64,000 nt of DNA from positions 32,158,979 through 32,222,978 of the forward strand of contig OX463780.1 of NCBI GenBank assembly GCA_949825025.1, written 5' to 3'. The DNA comes from Siphlonurus alternatus. Lineage: Eukaryota > Arthropoda > Insecta > Ephemeroptera > Siphlonuridae. Position 1 is the first letter of the stretch. Each line of letters starts with the position of its first letter. Shown in pieces: positions 13,001 through 25,410 of the stretch. The notes beneath the pieces were generated by a model. It did not search any database. It saw only the letters and a list, made by a program, of their open reading frames with translations, and was not told the DNA's origin. The translations under genes and the position numbers were made by a program.

Positions 13001-14549
13001 TTTTTTCCTTAATATAAATGTTAAAATCACATCAGGTACAACTTATGCCATTATTGCCATTGATGTCGTTGATGTTAACGTTTCATTTTAAAAGTAAAAT
13101 ATACAACCTGAATGAAATTTTTTGTTGACTGTTTGGATAGAGGACGAATTTGTCACGAATATTTAGAACATCTACAACAAACTTTGAGCTTCAGTTATAC
13201 TATACATGAGCAGGTCATACTAATAAAAATTAATGAAATGTCAATCAGGTCCGTTAGTGGAGGAGGTTCACCAGGTGTTCTCAGACTGGGTCAGCCAGGT
13301 GATCCGCGTGTACGAGGGCGAGAACCACGTCGAGTTCGAGTGGCAGGTCGGGCCGATCAGAAGATGGTAAGTTATTGTTTCGAGTTGTTGATTTTGATAA
13401 TATGTTCCTTTTTGGTAATACCTAGAGAGGTATGAATATTTTACTATCTGCAGGGGTAAGGAAGTAATCTCTCGTTTCTCCACGGACTGGTCCACGAACG
13501 GCGTCTTCTACACGGACTCGAACGGCCGTGAGACGTTGCAACGCAAACGCGACTTCCGGCCAACCTGGATGGTGAACATCTCCGAACCAGTGTCCGGCAA
13601 CTACTACCCCATCACCACGGCCATCGGGATCAAGAGCGGAGGGTCCGCGCTGGCCGTGCTGCCCGACCGCGCGCAGGGTGGCTCCAGCATCCATGACGGA
13701 GAAGTTGAACTCATGGTGAGATCTATTATAAAAGTTCTAACAAGAAAGGTACAATTTTAACCCAATCGTATTTCAGTTGCACCGGCGACTATCGGAAGAC
13801 GATGGCTATGGTGTCGATGAGCCTTTGAACGAGACAGCATTTGGCAAGGGACTAGTAGCCCGCGGCCGCCATATTTTGGTGCTGGGATCAGACAGCAGCA
13901 GCCCCACGGTGGCGGCACAGACTCGTCAACTGGCACAAAGCCGCATGGTGCTGGCGCCCTGGTTGCTCCTCGCACCCACCCAGCTCACCCCGCAGCAGTG
14001 GCAGCAAAACTACCACACTGAGGTACAAAAATTCAAACAACTAATCTACTGATATAATGATGTAACCATACCTATTAACTTTTTCCTGCAGTACTCGGGC
14101 TTGACGGCGGCTCTGCCTGACAACGTGCACCTGCTGACCCTGGAGCCGTGGAAGGACGACAGTCTGCTGCTCCGCCTCGAGCACTTCCTCGAGCACTCGG
14201 ACGACCCCTTGCTCTCCTCGCCCGCCACCTTCACGCTCGAGGTAAGCTCGCTCCTTCCCCCTCGCCGCGCGGTCCTCGCTGAACCCCGTCCGTGTTGCAG
14301 GATCTGTTCTTGGCGTTCACCGTGGTGTCGGCCACCGAGACCACGCTGGGCGGCAACCAGCTGCTCGAGGAGAGCGACCGCCTCGCCTGGCAAGTGATGT
14401 CCTCGGGGACCGCGGAGCGAGGCAGCAGGCGGAGGGCCAGACAGATCCCGCCGGGCCCGAGCAACAAGTTCTCCGTCACTCTGGAGCCCATGCAGATGAG
14501 GACCTTCCTCGTCAAGATAGAGCCGAGAAGCAGTCTCGTGTCCAATTGA
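7100..14549 (+). CDS. MAN2B1: Lysosomal alpha-mannosidase copy 2 (GH38), complete
   Basis: Exons: 7100-7174, 8161-8263, 8704-8785, 9009-9194, 9256-9461, 9874-10013, 10573-10706, 11046-11259, 11319-11515, 11589-11785, 11845-12053, 12641-12854, 13249-13366, 13454-13715, 13777-14022, 14092-14241, 14301-14549 (TGA). They give 993 residues, close to the about 1010 usual for the family. A hydrophobic leucine-rich signal peptide spans about residues 1-17, placing the product in the secretory/lysosomal route. HTHDDVGW supplies zinc ligands H44 and D46, IDPFGHS the nucleophile D168, and HHDAITGT H411. Later exons match the beta-sandwich half of GH38. Exon 8 is preceded by TG (11044-11045) rather than AG. 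Exon 14 is three codons shorter than in the other copies. AATAAA lies at 14629-14634. Short introns are identical to those of copy 3. Confidence 0.95.
7212..7364. mobile_element. Short foldback MITE, CACGAAGCA family
   Basis: Sister of the element at 1473-1624, with ends GGTGCGATTCACGAAGCA and its reverse complement, and the same internal AACCATG blocks. It sits in intron 1 of mannosidase copy 2. Copy 3 has no equivalent, so it inserted after, or was lost relative to, the copy 2/3 duplication. Confidence 0.85.
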
Positions 14550-15423
14550 CATCATCCGTCCGTAACGATTATAAACAACTTTTTATTTGTTTACTAAATT
14601 AAATACATTCTACAGATTACAGACCTGTAATAAATATATTAAACCTCTACTATGTATCATTAGCATGTATGACATGTAACATTACTTAATGGTATGTTAA
14701 TGCTTTAATTCAATATTTAAGTCATTAATTCAAATAGAAATTATTTTGTTCACTTCGGTTGCCTTCTCTTTTTTCATTTTAATATCTTGATGAGGAATTA
14801 TGATTCTGATATTAATGAATTTATTTAATTATTATAATTTTTCCACAATTATAGCTTTTGTTACTTATTATAAGGGGCATTTTTTGAACGGCCTTATTAT
14901 TTTATATTAATATACTTGCCTCTGATTTGTTTTTTTATGTATTTATGAGGGAAATTTTATAAATAAATAAAAAGTTCTGACAAGTTTTACTCTGGAAATG
15001 AAACTTTAGCTGTCATTTTATTAACAATTAATGTTATTAACACCTTTCTTTAATTTGTTCTCCAAGCATTGATGGTTATCTTAAAAAATTAACTATCCTT
15101 GTTTATAATATTTTTATATTTATTTTATCATTTTATCATAATAATTATAAAAAGGAAAGTGCGGTATAATAAAGTTAAATTTAAATATAATTTATTATTT
15201 GCAAGTACCTTCATTATGTGTTATTTTTATTTTACTGTTATGTAGTTAAATTACAGCCAGTATACTCTTACGGGCAATGACTGCTTCGTTCATAGACCCG
15301 AAGTCAATAATACAGCAATAAATTCAATTCTGCATTTATGGTAATTAACGCATGCCAACCTTTATAAACAAATAATAATATGAAAAGAAAACCCTGATAG
15401 ATCAAGGACAAACTTCGAGTTTA
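14550..15423. other. 3' flank of copy 2, duplicated after copy 3
   Basis: Non-coding AT-rich flank that aligns with 23802-24967 through many shared blocks (for example the start of the 3' UTR, the tgccttctcttttttc block and the gtaccttcattatgtg block). Similarity stops in both copies just after a cttcgagtt block. This marks the right edge of the duplicated unit. The region 15424-15811 that follows is AT-rich with no recognisable feature. Confidence 0.75.
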
Positions 15424-15811
15424 TAGGTTCAATTAACTTTGTTGATTTTGATTGTTGCAACCATAGAACTATTAATTAAGACAAACAGAATTTTTTAATG
15501 AATTTAATGCGATTTAAAAAAAATTGTCGTAAAAAATTACTCTCCTTGCATTCAAAAGAATTTTTGAAGAAATAAGCTACAAGAATTCTTTAATAAGTAA
15601 TAAATAATGCAAAAGTTTGATATGCAATATATATGTAGCACACAGGTGATTTTTTTTTTTTCAAACTTGTAATTTTCTGATCGCAAGTCTAACAAAATTA
15701 TTCCATTTAATTTTTGAGTCTACAAGTTCCAAGCGACTGTTTTTAAGAAGGTTTATTAATAACTTACTTATCAAAGAAATATTATTATAAGGAAAAGGAA
15801 ACCATTGCGGT

Positions 15812-16049
15812 TGGATATATTAATTTAAGGAAAGAGATAGGAATAAACCAACAAGCCTTATCAGTCTTATCACGATGAGATGTCCGCAGAAGGTTGTCGC
15901 TGTTTGAAATGTTGGTCGAAACGTCTCAATAATGTATTTGTAAATATTTGTGTCATCTGTGCCAACAAGATTCACCTTCTGCGGACATATCATCGTGGTA
16001 AGGCTTGTTGGTTTATTCCTATCTCTTTCCTTAAATTGATATATTATCA
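15812..16049. mobile_element. 238-bp terminal-inverted-repeat MITE
   Basis: The left arm from 15812 (containing aaagagataggaataaacc, caacaagcctta and atgtccgcagaagg) is mirrored by the right arm ending at 16049. The unique loop is only about 80 bp. It lies upstream of mannosidase copy 3 and is absent upstream of copy 2. Confidence 0.8.
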
Positions 16050-16179
16050 AAAAATATATAACTTATCGGGGATAGAAGAAGGGCCATTTGGAACTAGAAT
16101 AGCTACATTTAAATGTTTTAAATATTATGTTCTGATTTAATTTATTGTTTTGTTTCTTTTTATTGTTTTTATTGTTTTT

Positions 16180-16290
16180 TTTTTTTTTTTTTTCTTTTTG
16201 CATGGCCCATATAATTTTACATGTTGTCTTGTACAACCAGCTGTTATAAGTTATAAACAATAAATAATAATAACAAAAAAAAATACATCG
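16180..16290 (+). mobile_element. 3'-end fragment of a non-LTR retrotransposon
   Basis: Contains catgttgtcttgtacaacc followed by an A-rich tail. This matches the reverse complement of the 3' UTR of the reverse-transcriptase element at 60004-61253 (catgttgtcctgtacaacc, then AATAAAA-rich tail). Extreme 5' truncation leaves only the tail region. It lies about 340 bp upstream of the mannosidase copy 3 start. Confidence 0.55.
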
Positions 16291-16626
16291 TCCGACACTC
16301 AAAACTGCCTCATCTACGGCTTGATCTGCCTCGTGCTTTTTCATAATTAAGAATGAACATCAATTTACCTGTATATGATATCTATTCTCTTTTATTAAAA
16401 AATATCTTGAAAAATACCACAAAATTAAAAGATTATCGGGGCATTAATCTGAGATGCATAAAATAATCAATTGCTTATCTATGTATTATGTTATTTGTCC
16501 TCGCAAGTTATCAGATGATAGAAAACTTAGAAAACTGTTTCGCCACAGTATTAAGATAATATATACATTTATATATTTTTCGCCAAAAGACACATATATT
16601 CCTTTTTGTTCCTTAGTAGAGTTAGC

Positions 16627-17385
16627 ATGTTGCTACCGACCCATGTTGTTGGGTCCACCCTCCTGCTCCTGATGCTGCTGCAACTATCTGCAGCCCAGCA
16701 ACCTACCTGTGGATACCAGGTACGTCATGATGTCATACTGTCATTAAGAAATGTTAGGTATTCTAAAATAATTTTTGGTTGTATTGTAACATACACAAAA
16801 AAAATATAAATAAATAAAGAAACGAAGCTTAAAAAAAGCATTGTATATCAAATTGATCTGGTTGCAATCTCATCTCCATCCTTTATATATATATATGAAT
16901 CCCTTCATCCCTTCTACAAATAATTCAAAGTTCAAAGACTGATTAAAAAAGTAGAGAACAATTTCAAATCCCGTATTAAATTAATATTAATGTTTGATTT
17001 TTTATTGCAGGCGTGCCCAAAGACTAAGCCTGACGTGCTGAATGTACACCTGGTACCACACACACATGACGACGTTGGCTGGCTCAAGACCGTCGACCAG
17101 TATTTCTACGGAAGTGAGTTTACAATATTTATTGTGACTTTTGTTAGAGTTCGTATCTTACAAACATATAGCACGTGAAAAGTGCGCACATTGCTCCAAA
17201 ATGGTACAAAGGAGAGTGTTCAGTACAATATGTCTTATTTATAATGTAATGTAGTTTATTAAATTGACTACAGATTGTTTGAAACATTTAAATTTGAAGA
17301 CTAGCTGCATGCGTAGTACTGTAACCTCCTATATTAATTAGTAATGTTCAAAGTGCAGTCGGTGACTCTGCGTATAAATATACTG

Positions 17386-17431
<46 letters not shown>

Positions 17432-20400
17432 CTTATTATTTTGTTACAGCTAACCCAGAGATCCAACGAGCTGACGTTAAGACCATTATTGACTCCGTGG
17501 TCGAACAGCTGCTCCGTGACCCCAGTCGGAGGTCAGTGACCCTGTAGTAAATTGATTGCACAAACTATGCATTCTATAAGTTGTCAGTTTTGACAGAGTG
17601 CACGTTGTTTTGTTTTTTTCTGAGGTGTACGCTGGTCCTATTTCTTCGCGCACGTTAGACTAAATTATATTTTTAAAAATTTAATGATTTCAGCTTACAA
17701 TTTAAAAATATATTAAAACCTATTAAAATTCAAGTTCTCCACATTTTCGAACAGGTTCATTTATGTCGAGACGGCGTACTTGTGGCAGTGGTGGTCCCAA
17801 TCCAACGAAGAGATGCGCGCGCAGCTGCGAGGCCTGGTGCTCAGCGGCCAGCTGGAGATCATCGGGGGCGGCTGGAGCATGAACGACGAGGCCGTAACCC
17901 ACTACCAGTCCACCATCGACCAGTTCACCTGGGGGTTCAGGTACCACTCTGGCAGGTCGGATCTCGCCTGGACACCCCCCTGACTGACGTGGTGCTTGCA
18001 GGAAGCTCAACGACACGTTCGGAGCGTGCGGCCGTCCACACATCGGCTGGCAGATCGACCCATTCGGACACTCGCGAGAGACCGCGTCGCTGATGGCGCA
18101 CATGGGCTTCGACGGACTGTTCCTTGGCAGGATTGACTACCAGGACAAGGAGAAACGTTTCAGGGAGAAGACGACTGAGTTTGTGTGGCAGGCGAGCCAA
18201 AACCTCGGTGAGACCGCGTGCTTGTTTTTTTTTTTTTTTTTTTCAAGTTTATCTCCAGACATGAATGTTAAAAATGAATGTGGCTTATTATTGAGAGGGA
18301 ATGTACATATATCAAGAATCAGTAAACGGCATAAATATTGGTTTATATATTTATTAATAATTACCATATCCTTATGCTCAGGAGAGTCCTCACAGCTGTT
18401 CACGAACGTGCTCTACAACACTTACTATCCGCCAGATGGGTTTTGCTTTGACACTCTTTGCTACGACATGGCTATAGTCGACGATAAGACGGACATTGAG
18501 AACTACAACGTCGATAAAAGGGTGGGTTAAAATTTTTTCATTATTTATTTATGAATTAATTTTTTTATTTAAAAAAAATATACCTAAACAGGACAAATGA
18601 TTCGTACTTTAAAACTGTTATAATATATAATCTATTATAGTATATTATATTATAGTATTATTGTAATAATATTATAGGGTTGAAAAAAATATATTGAAAA
18701 AAAATGACGATACATAATTACCCAACTCGACGTTCTCTATTGAAGTATTTGCAATAAAATAAATATAATACTCGTAATCAATAACATATATATTATATAT
18801 GTGCATAGTGAGATGGTCATTATAGTTTATCCCTTATATAACGAACAGGTAAATACGGAAATGTATATTGTACGCTTCGGTGCTGCTGTGCTGCATAAGG
18901 CCGATCTTGAGCCACCATGCACTGTTTCTGTATTTATAACTTATAACCTATGCAATACAGGTTAGCACTATAAAAATTAAAAAAAAAATCAAAAATTTAT
19001 TCATCTTCTAAAAGACATGTCAATAAAAATACAGAGGTACATTAATATTCATTTGAAGAAATCGTCCACTTTATATATGTTCATTGCCAGTAAATACACT
19101 TTTATCTTCTTTTTAAATTGCACAATATCATTTTCATTTTTTAAATAACAGGGGAGATTATTAAACACTTTTTGGAAATTGTATAGGCCGCCTTATCCGT
19201 CACCGCACGCTGTGTAACCACTGATGCTCATAATTATGATAAAAGTTATATCCAAAAGATCAGATGTAGTTGTCGAACTGCTGGATTGATTGGAGATTGA
19301 ACTCAAAATGTGAACTGTACACAGGTGTCTGCATTCATCGAGGCGGTTAGTCTTCAGGCCAAGTCTTACCGCTCGCCCCACGTGCTCGTCACCATGGGCA
19401 ACGACTTTAACTACATGGACGCCGGCAAGTGGTTCACCAACATGGACAAGATCATCAAGTAGGCAAACGACAGCATAAAAACATCATTAATTTCTTTAGT
19501 AAAAATAGCAGAGTATAATAACTAAAGCAATTGATTAAAAATTATAAGCTGTGATTAATTTTGCTTACTCTGCACACGTGTACGATAAAATTGTTATGAT
19601 AATGCAATTTGCACCTCTTGGACACCACAAACTTTACTCCTGATTTGTTTGTAGGGATTACCAAGCAATCTATGGAGGCGTGGTTAACCAAAACTTTTTT
19701 GATATAAGTAGATCGAGTGATCTTCTTTCATTCTCCAAAATTGCAAATCTGAATCTCTCCGTCTATTAGAGCTGACAGGTCTAGCAAGTGAGGCAGGAGT
19801 AAATTAAGTTCGTGCTCTCCAGAGGTGTACTGTACATAAACTTCCCACATAAATGATGTTTATTTATCATATCATCACCAAATTTTGTTTTGTTTCTTTT
19901 GCCATATTTAACGACGGTATAATATATACCACGTATACACCGAGGTACATGGTACCACTGGTACCAACAACAACACACAATCATACATGCATTTGCATAT
20001 ATTGACGCAGCTTTTAATCTGACAACGTGAGCTACATGTAAAAAATAAATATTCTGACTTGCATAACCTATGGCCTCAGAGAGAAATGGTAACAATCAAT
20101 ACATTGAATAAATGCATTTCAAATAAGCGCAGTTAGTCTTTCAACTACCAATAACACTGACATTCAAGGTATCATATATTCTCAACGATACTTCACACCA
20201 GCCAAAAATAATTTATAATATATAATATTATGTATGTATTATTTTCCTCTCTATTGGTACACGAACGAGCACGAGGATAATAAAGTGAACGTGTTCTACT
20301 CAACACCCTCGTGCTACCTCAAGGCCGTGCACGAGGCCAACCTGACGTGGACCACCAAACAGGACGATTTCTTCCCGTACGCGAGTGACGAAAGAGCTTA

Positions 20401-23400
20401 TTGGACCGGATTTTACACGTCCAGACCCACGCTCAAGTACTTCGAGCGGCGCGGCAACAACTTGCTGCAGGTTGTGACGTCACTGCAAGGACAACATGGC
20501 GGGAGTTGACCTCTGACCTCTGTCCTCAGGTGGCCAAGCAGCTGCACGTGTTGGCCGGCCTGCCCGAGGAAGAGTCCCAGCTGGACACGTTGCGCCAGAC
20601 GATGGGCATTCTGCAGCACCACGACGCCATCACGGGCACCGAGAAGCAGAACGTGGCTAATGACTACGCCCTCAGGCTGGGACAAGCGTTCGTGGACGGA
20701 CACGAAACCGTCCAGACGGCTCTCAAGTAGGTCCTTCAGTCTTAGTGACGTCATGACAGTTGTAATTAGCAATAAAATGAACGTGTGTTTGCAGCAAGCT
20801 GATGGCGAAGAGTGAGAGTAGCCCCGCGGTGGTGATGACACCGTGCCTGCTGCTGAACGTGAGTCAGTGTGACGCCTCGGAGCACAGCGACACCTTCGTG
20901 GTGAGCGTCTACAGCCCTCTGGCTCGCTCTGCCTCGCACTTCGTCCGCCTGCCCGTGCCGGAGAGCAACTACAGGGTCCTCGACCCTCAGGGTAAGTGTC
21001 GGGATGCTGCAGACAGACCCTGACGAGGTGTGACGTCACTGGTGTGCATGCAGGTGTGGAGGTGACGGTGCAGCTGGTGCCCATCCCGACTTTGGTGTTC
21101 AACATCCCCGGCAGAGAAAGCGACGCGACGCATGAGCTCGTGTTCAAGGCTGCCAACCTGCCGGCACTCGGCTTCAAGACGTACTACGTGGAGAAACTCG
21201 CGGGGACAGCCGTGGTGTCTTCTGAAGTCACGTCTGAGGAGAGCCTTAGCATTGGAAATAAGGCGAGTGTAATAAAATGGTCATAAGATTCATTGTAGGA
21301 GAAGAATATTTTTTCATAAAAATGAGTATATTATCTTACCAAACAATTTCCACTTGTATGGTATATAGTCCGGTAATTAAGATACTACTCGATTTTATTT
21401 ATAATTTTCCCTCGTCAGAAAAACTTCGACTTTAATTTTTATATTTTTATGCAAAATTATGTTTATTTTTATTTGGTAAATTTACTAAATTTCACTAAAT
21501 TGTGAAAAAGTACCAGAATTACCTTTTTTTAACATTGAAAAATCAGCTTTCTTTTTTTATTCCTTTAAGTCTTGACTATATATAATACACCAAAATATTG
21601 AGGTAACATATTCTATGACATCAACTGCTTAACAAACAAATAAATTTTCAAACATGATCTCATGCATATCATATATTATCTATAATATAGATGCAACATG
21701 GACATAATTATGTTTAATTTTTTGTTATTATTAAATTTGAACACGATGATACGTTTTTGACTTTTTTACGAGGCATCAAGAACATTATAATTATTATAAA
21801 TTATATCTTGAAAATAATTATGACGGTAAGTATAACACAGATATAACTGTTGTAAGTTTCATGAACATGAAATTACTACATACTGTATATAACCCGGCCA
21901 CGACATGCATATATAAATATGGTAATTATGTGGATTATATCTTGACAAGAATTTATTTATACTAAAATATGTTCGATCACTTTGATCTTTAATATATACC
22001 TGTATTTATTGAGATAATTTAAAAATGTCTTTGAGCCAGGCTCTGAGCTAAATATCACATAATAAAGAAATTCCATTTGCAGTTACTGACGGCTACTCTA
22101 GACAAGAAAACCAATCTGCTAGCTAAAATGTCGGTAGCTGGGGTGGAGACAAAACTCGAGCAGAGCATCTCGTACTACGAACCTTTCGAAAGATCAAACC
22201 TCGAGCCTTATTCACGCGTCTCAGGAGCCTACGTCTTCAGACCTAAAGACAATAACTCATTGCCAATTGGCAGCACGACCAACATTAAGTCCTACAAAGG
22301 TATTCTGATGTTCTTTAAAGTAACAATAATACAATAAATTGTTTTTAAAAAATAGACGTAGATAAATATAATTATATAGAGTGCATACATCTGCTCAATA
22401 TATGATAAATTTGTTATGAATGTTATTGGATATATGGAAATTATTTTATATTTTTATATGCATATCTTATTAATTTTATCTTATTGCTGTCATGCAGGCC
22501 CGCTCGTGGAGGAGGTTCACCAAGTGTTCTCAGACTGGGTCAGCCAGGTGATCCGCGTGTACGAGGGCGAGAACCACGTCGAGATCGAGTGGCAGGTCGG
22601 GCCGATCCCAACTGAGTGAGTGATGTTGCTAGCTAATTTTGAATATATATTAATTCAGTAAGAAAATTGAGGGAAATAAATTAATTAAAAATATTTAAAT
22701 TGCAGCGACCGCGTTGGTAGAGAGGTGATCTCTCGTTTCTCCACGGACTGGTCCACGAACGGCGTCTTCTACACGGACTCGAACGGCCGAGAGACGTTGC
22801 AACGCAAACGCAACTTCCGGCCAAACTGGACGGCGAACATTTCCGAACCAGTGTCCGGCAACTACTACCCCATCACCACGGCCATCGGGATCAAGAGCGG
22901 AGGGTCCGCGCTGGCCGTGCTGCCCGACCGCGCACAGGGTGGCTCCAGCATCCATGACGGAGAAGTCGAACTCATGGTGAGATCTATTATAAAAGTTCTA
23001 ACAAGAAAGGTACAATTTTAACCCAATCGTATTTCAGTTGCACCGGCGACTATCGGAAGACGATGGCTATGGTGTCGATGAGCCTTTGAACGAGACAGCA
23101 TTTGGCAAGGGACTAGTAGCCCGCGGCCGCCATATTTTGGTGCTGGGATCAGACAGCAGCAGCCCCACGGTGGCGGCACAGACTCGTCAACTGGCACAAA
23201 GCCGCATGGTGCTGGCGCCCTGGCTGCTCCTCGCACCCACCCAGCTCACCCCACAGCAGTGGCAGCAAAACTACCACACTGAGGTACAAAAACTCAAACT
23301 ATCTAGTGACACTGATGTAACTTATATTAACTTTTTCCTGCAGTACTCCGGCTTGACAGCGGCTCTGCCTGACAACGTGCACCTGCTGACCCTGGAGCCG

Positions 23401-23801
23401 TGGAAGGACGACAGTCTGCTGCTCCGCCTCGAGCACTTCCTCGAGCACTCGGACGACCCCTTGCTCTCCTCGCCCGCCACCCTCACGCTCGAGGTAAGCT
23501 CGCCCCTCCCCCCTCGCCGCGCGGTCCTCGCTGAACCCCGTCCGTGTTGCAGGATCTGTTCTCGGCGTTCACCGTGGTGTCGGCCACCGAGACCACGCTG
23601 GGCGGCAACCAGCTGCTCGAGGAGAGCGACCGCCTCGCCTGGCAAGTGATGTCCTCGGGGACCGCGGAGCGAGGCAGCAGGCGGAGGGCCAGACAGACCC
23701 CGCCGGGCCCGAGCAACAAGTTCTCCGTCACTCTGGAGCCCATGCAGATCAGGACCTTCCTCTTCAAGATAGAGCCGAGAAGCAGTCTCGTGTCCAATTG
23801 A
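16627..23801 (+). CDS. MAN2B1: Lysosomal alpha-mannosidase copy 3 (GH38), complete
   Basis: Exons: 16627-16719, 17011-17113, 17450-17531, 17755-17940, 18002-18207, 18382-18521, 19325-19458, 20257-20470, 20530-20726, 20795-20991, 21054-21262, 22083-22299, 22498-22615, 22706-22976, 23038-23283, 23344-23493, 23553-23801 (TGA); 1003 residues. The signal peptide is six residues longer than in copy 2. Zinc/catalytic residues are H50, D52, D174 and H417. Exon 8 again follows TG (20255-20256), and the intron after exon 11 starts GC (21263). Introns 4 and 14 are identical to those of copy 2, pointing to recent duplication or gene conversion. The position of copy 2's AATAAA reads AATGAA here (23881-23886). 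Function as for copy 2: exo-acting lysosomal demannosylation. Confidence 0.95.
17391..17427. repeat. (AT)n microsatellite
   Basis: AT run shortly before the exon 3 acceptor of mannosidase copy 3; absent at the same place in copy 2. Confidence 0.85.
18970..19200 (-). mobile_element. Non-LTR retrotransposon 3' fragment with RT C-terminus
   Basis: On the minus strand a reading frame of about 45 codons ending in TGA at 19051-19049 includes [18 protein letters not shown] and ends YKVDDFFK. This resembles the LPNCLRS / FKRRLKNVL / FYSVKEFL tail of the reverse-transcriptase ORF at 60207-61235. An A-rich tail follows near 18978-18990. It is a 5'-truncated copy inside intron 6 of mannosidase copy 3. 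Confidence 0.6.
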
Positions 23802-23936
23802 CATCATCCGTCCGTAACGATTATAAACAACTTTTTATTTATTTATTAAATTAAATACATTCTACAGATTACAGACCTGTAATGAATATATTAAACCTCT
23901 ACTATGTATCATTAGCATGTAACATTATTTAATATC

Positions 23937-24161
23937 ATATTGAATTTTAATTTCCGCTCTCTTATTCCTCAGGTGATCTGAGTCTCAGATCACCTGAGGA
24001 AGAGAGCGGTTGACTCTCGAACGTAGTGATATGTTTAGTAAATGCAAGTGTAAGTGACGTGCACAAACACTAAGTGACCATCGCAACATGCTACACACAG
24101 AAGGAATACATCGAACAACTGCAAAGGTAAAAGTCCGAAAAGTGAAATTAAAATTCAATAT
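23937..24161. mobile_element. 225-bp inverted-repeat insertion in the copy 3 3' flank
   Basis: Perfect 18-bp ends (ATATTGAATTTTAATTTC and its complement). It contains a near-perfect palindrome at 23967-23999 (16-bp arms around one base). The equivalent flank of copy 2 lacks it, so it inserted after the duplication. Confidence 0.8.
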
Positions 24162-25335
24162 GAATATCCTTTGCACGAAAAAGTTATTTACTAATATTTA
24201 ATATCATGTTAATTCTAATTCAAGATTGACGTCTTTCCTTTATTCAAATAGAAATTCTTTTGCCCGCTTCGGTTGCCTTCTCTTTTTTCTTTTTAATTCC
24301 TTGATGAGGAATTATGATTCCGATATTAATGAAATTATTTAACTAATATAATATAAATTTTCCACAATTATAATTAACTTTTGTTACTTATTATAAGGGA
24401 TATTCGAACGGCCTTGTAATTTTTTTTATATCTGCCTCTGACTTTTTTTTATGTATTAATGAGGGAAATTTCATAAATAAATAACAAGTTGTGACAAGTC
24501 TTTTTACTCTGGAAATAAAAACTGAGCTGCAAGTAAAAAATACTCGTTTTATTAACAATTAATGTTATTAACTGCACCTTTCTTTAATTTGTTCTCCAAG
24601 CATTGATGGTTCTCTTCAAAGTGAACAATCTTTGTTTACAATATTTTTATATTTATTTTATCATAATAATTATAAAAATGAAAGTGCGGTATAATAAAGT
24701 TAAATTGAATATAATTTATTATTTGCAAGTACCTTCATTATGTGTTATTTTTATTTTACTGTTATGTAGTTAAATTACATCCAGTATACTTTTACGGCCA
24801 ATGACTGCTTGGCTCATAGACCCGAAGTCAATACTGCAGCAATAAATTCAATTCTGCATTTAGTAATTAACGCATGCCATAATACGCATGCCATAATACG
24901 CATACCTTTTATAAACAAATTATAATATGAAAAAGATAACCCGATAGATCAAGGACTAACTTCGAGTTAATTTTTTTTTTTAAATGTTTATTCAGAAATA
25001 AAATATATACATATTACAATGGAAATATAAAAATTATACCTTAAGAGTTTTTAGAATTCGTAAGCGTGGAACGTTAATTAGTTTGTTATTTATGATCGGA
25101 CAAAATGGCAGAAATAGAAAAACACATACATTTTTCATAAATTGAATAAATTGAGAAAATAATGAAAATATAGTAAATATACATAATAATTAATTAATTA
25201 ATATGTTTTAACTAATACTTGTATCATAAAACGTTGAAACTTGTTGCATATATATCTACAATAAAAAACAAACCAATACTCATGATATGCATGGCATACA
25301 GCTATATTATAGCTAGGTATACTAAATAAGCTAGG

Positions 25336-25410
<75 letters not shown>

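Noticed and set aside
18093..18530. 145-codon plus-strand ORF
   Set aside because: Readthrough of mannosidase exons 5 and 6 and the intron between them; splice sites and homology show it is not one exon.
20413..21177. 254-codon minus-strand ORF across mannosidase copy 3 exons (and similar ones at 2573, 11453, 13757, 14046, 23322)
   Set aside because: These are antisense shadows of GC-rich GH38 exons; the plus-strand frames show family motifs and correct splice phases.
23967..24030. Hammerhead-type ribozyme in the copy 3 3' flank insertion
   Set aside because: A strong hairpin is present, but the CTGATGA and GAAA catalytic core blocks are not.
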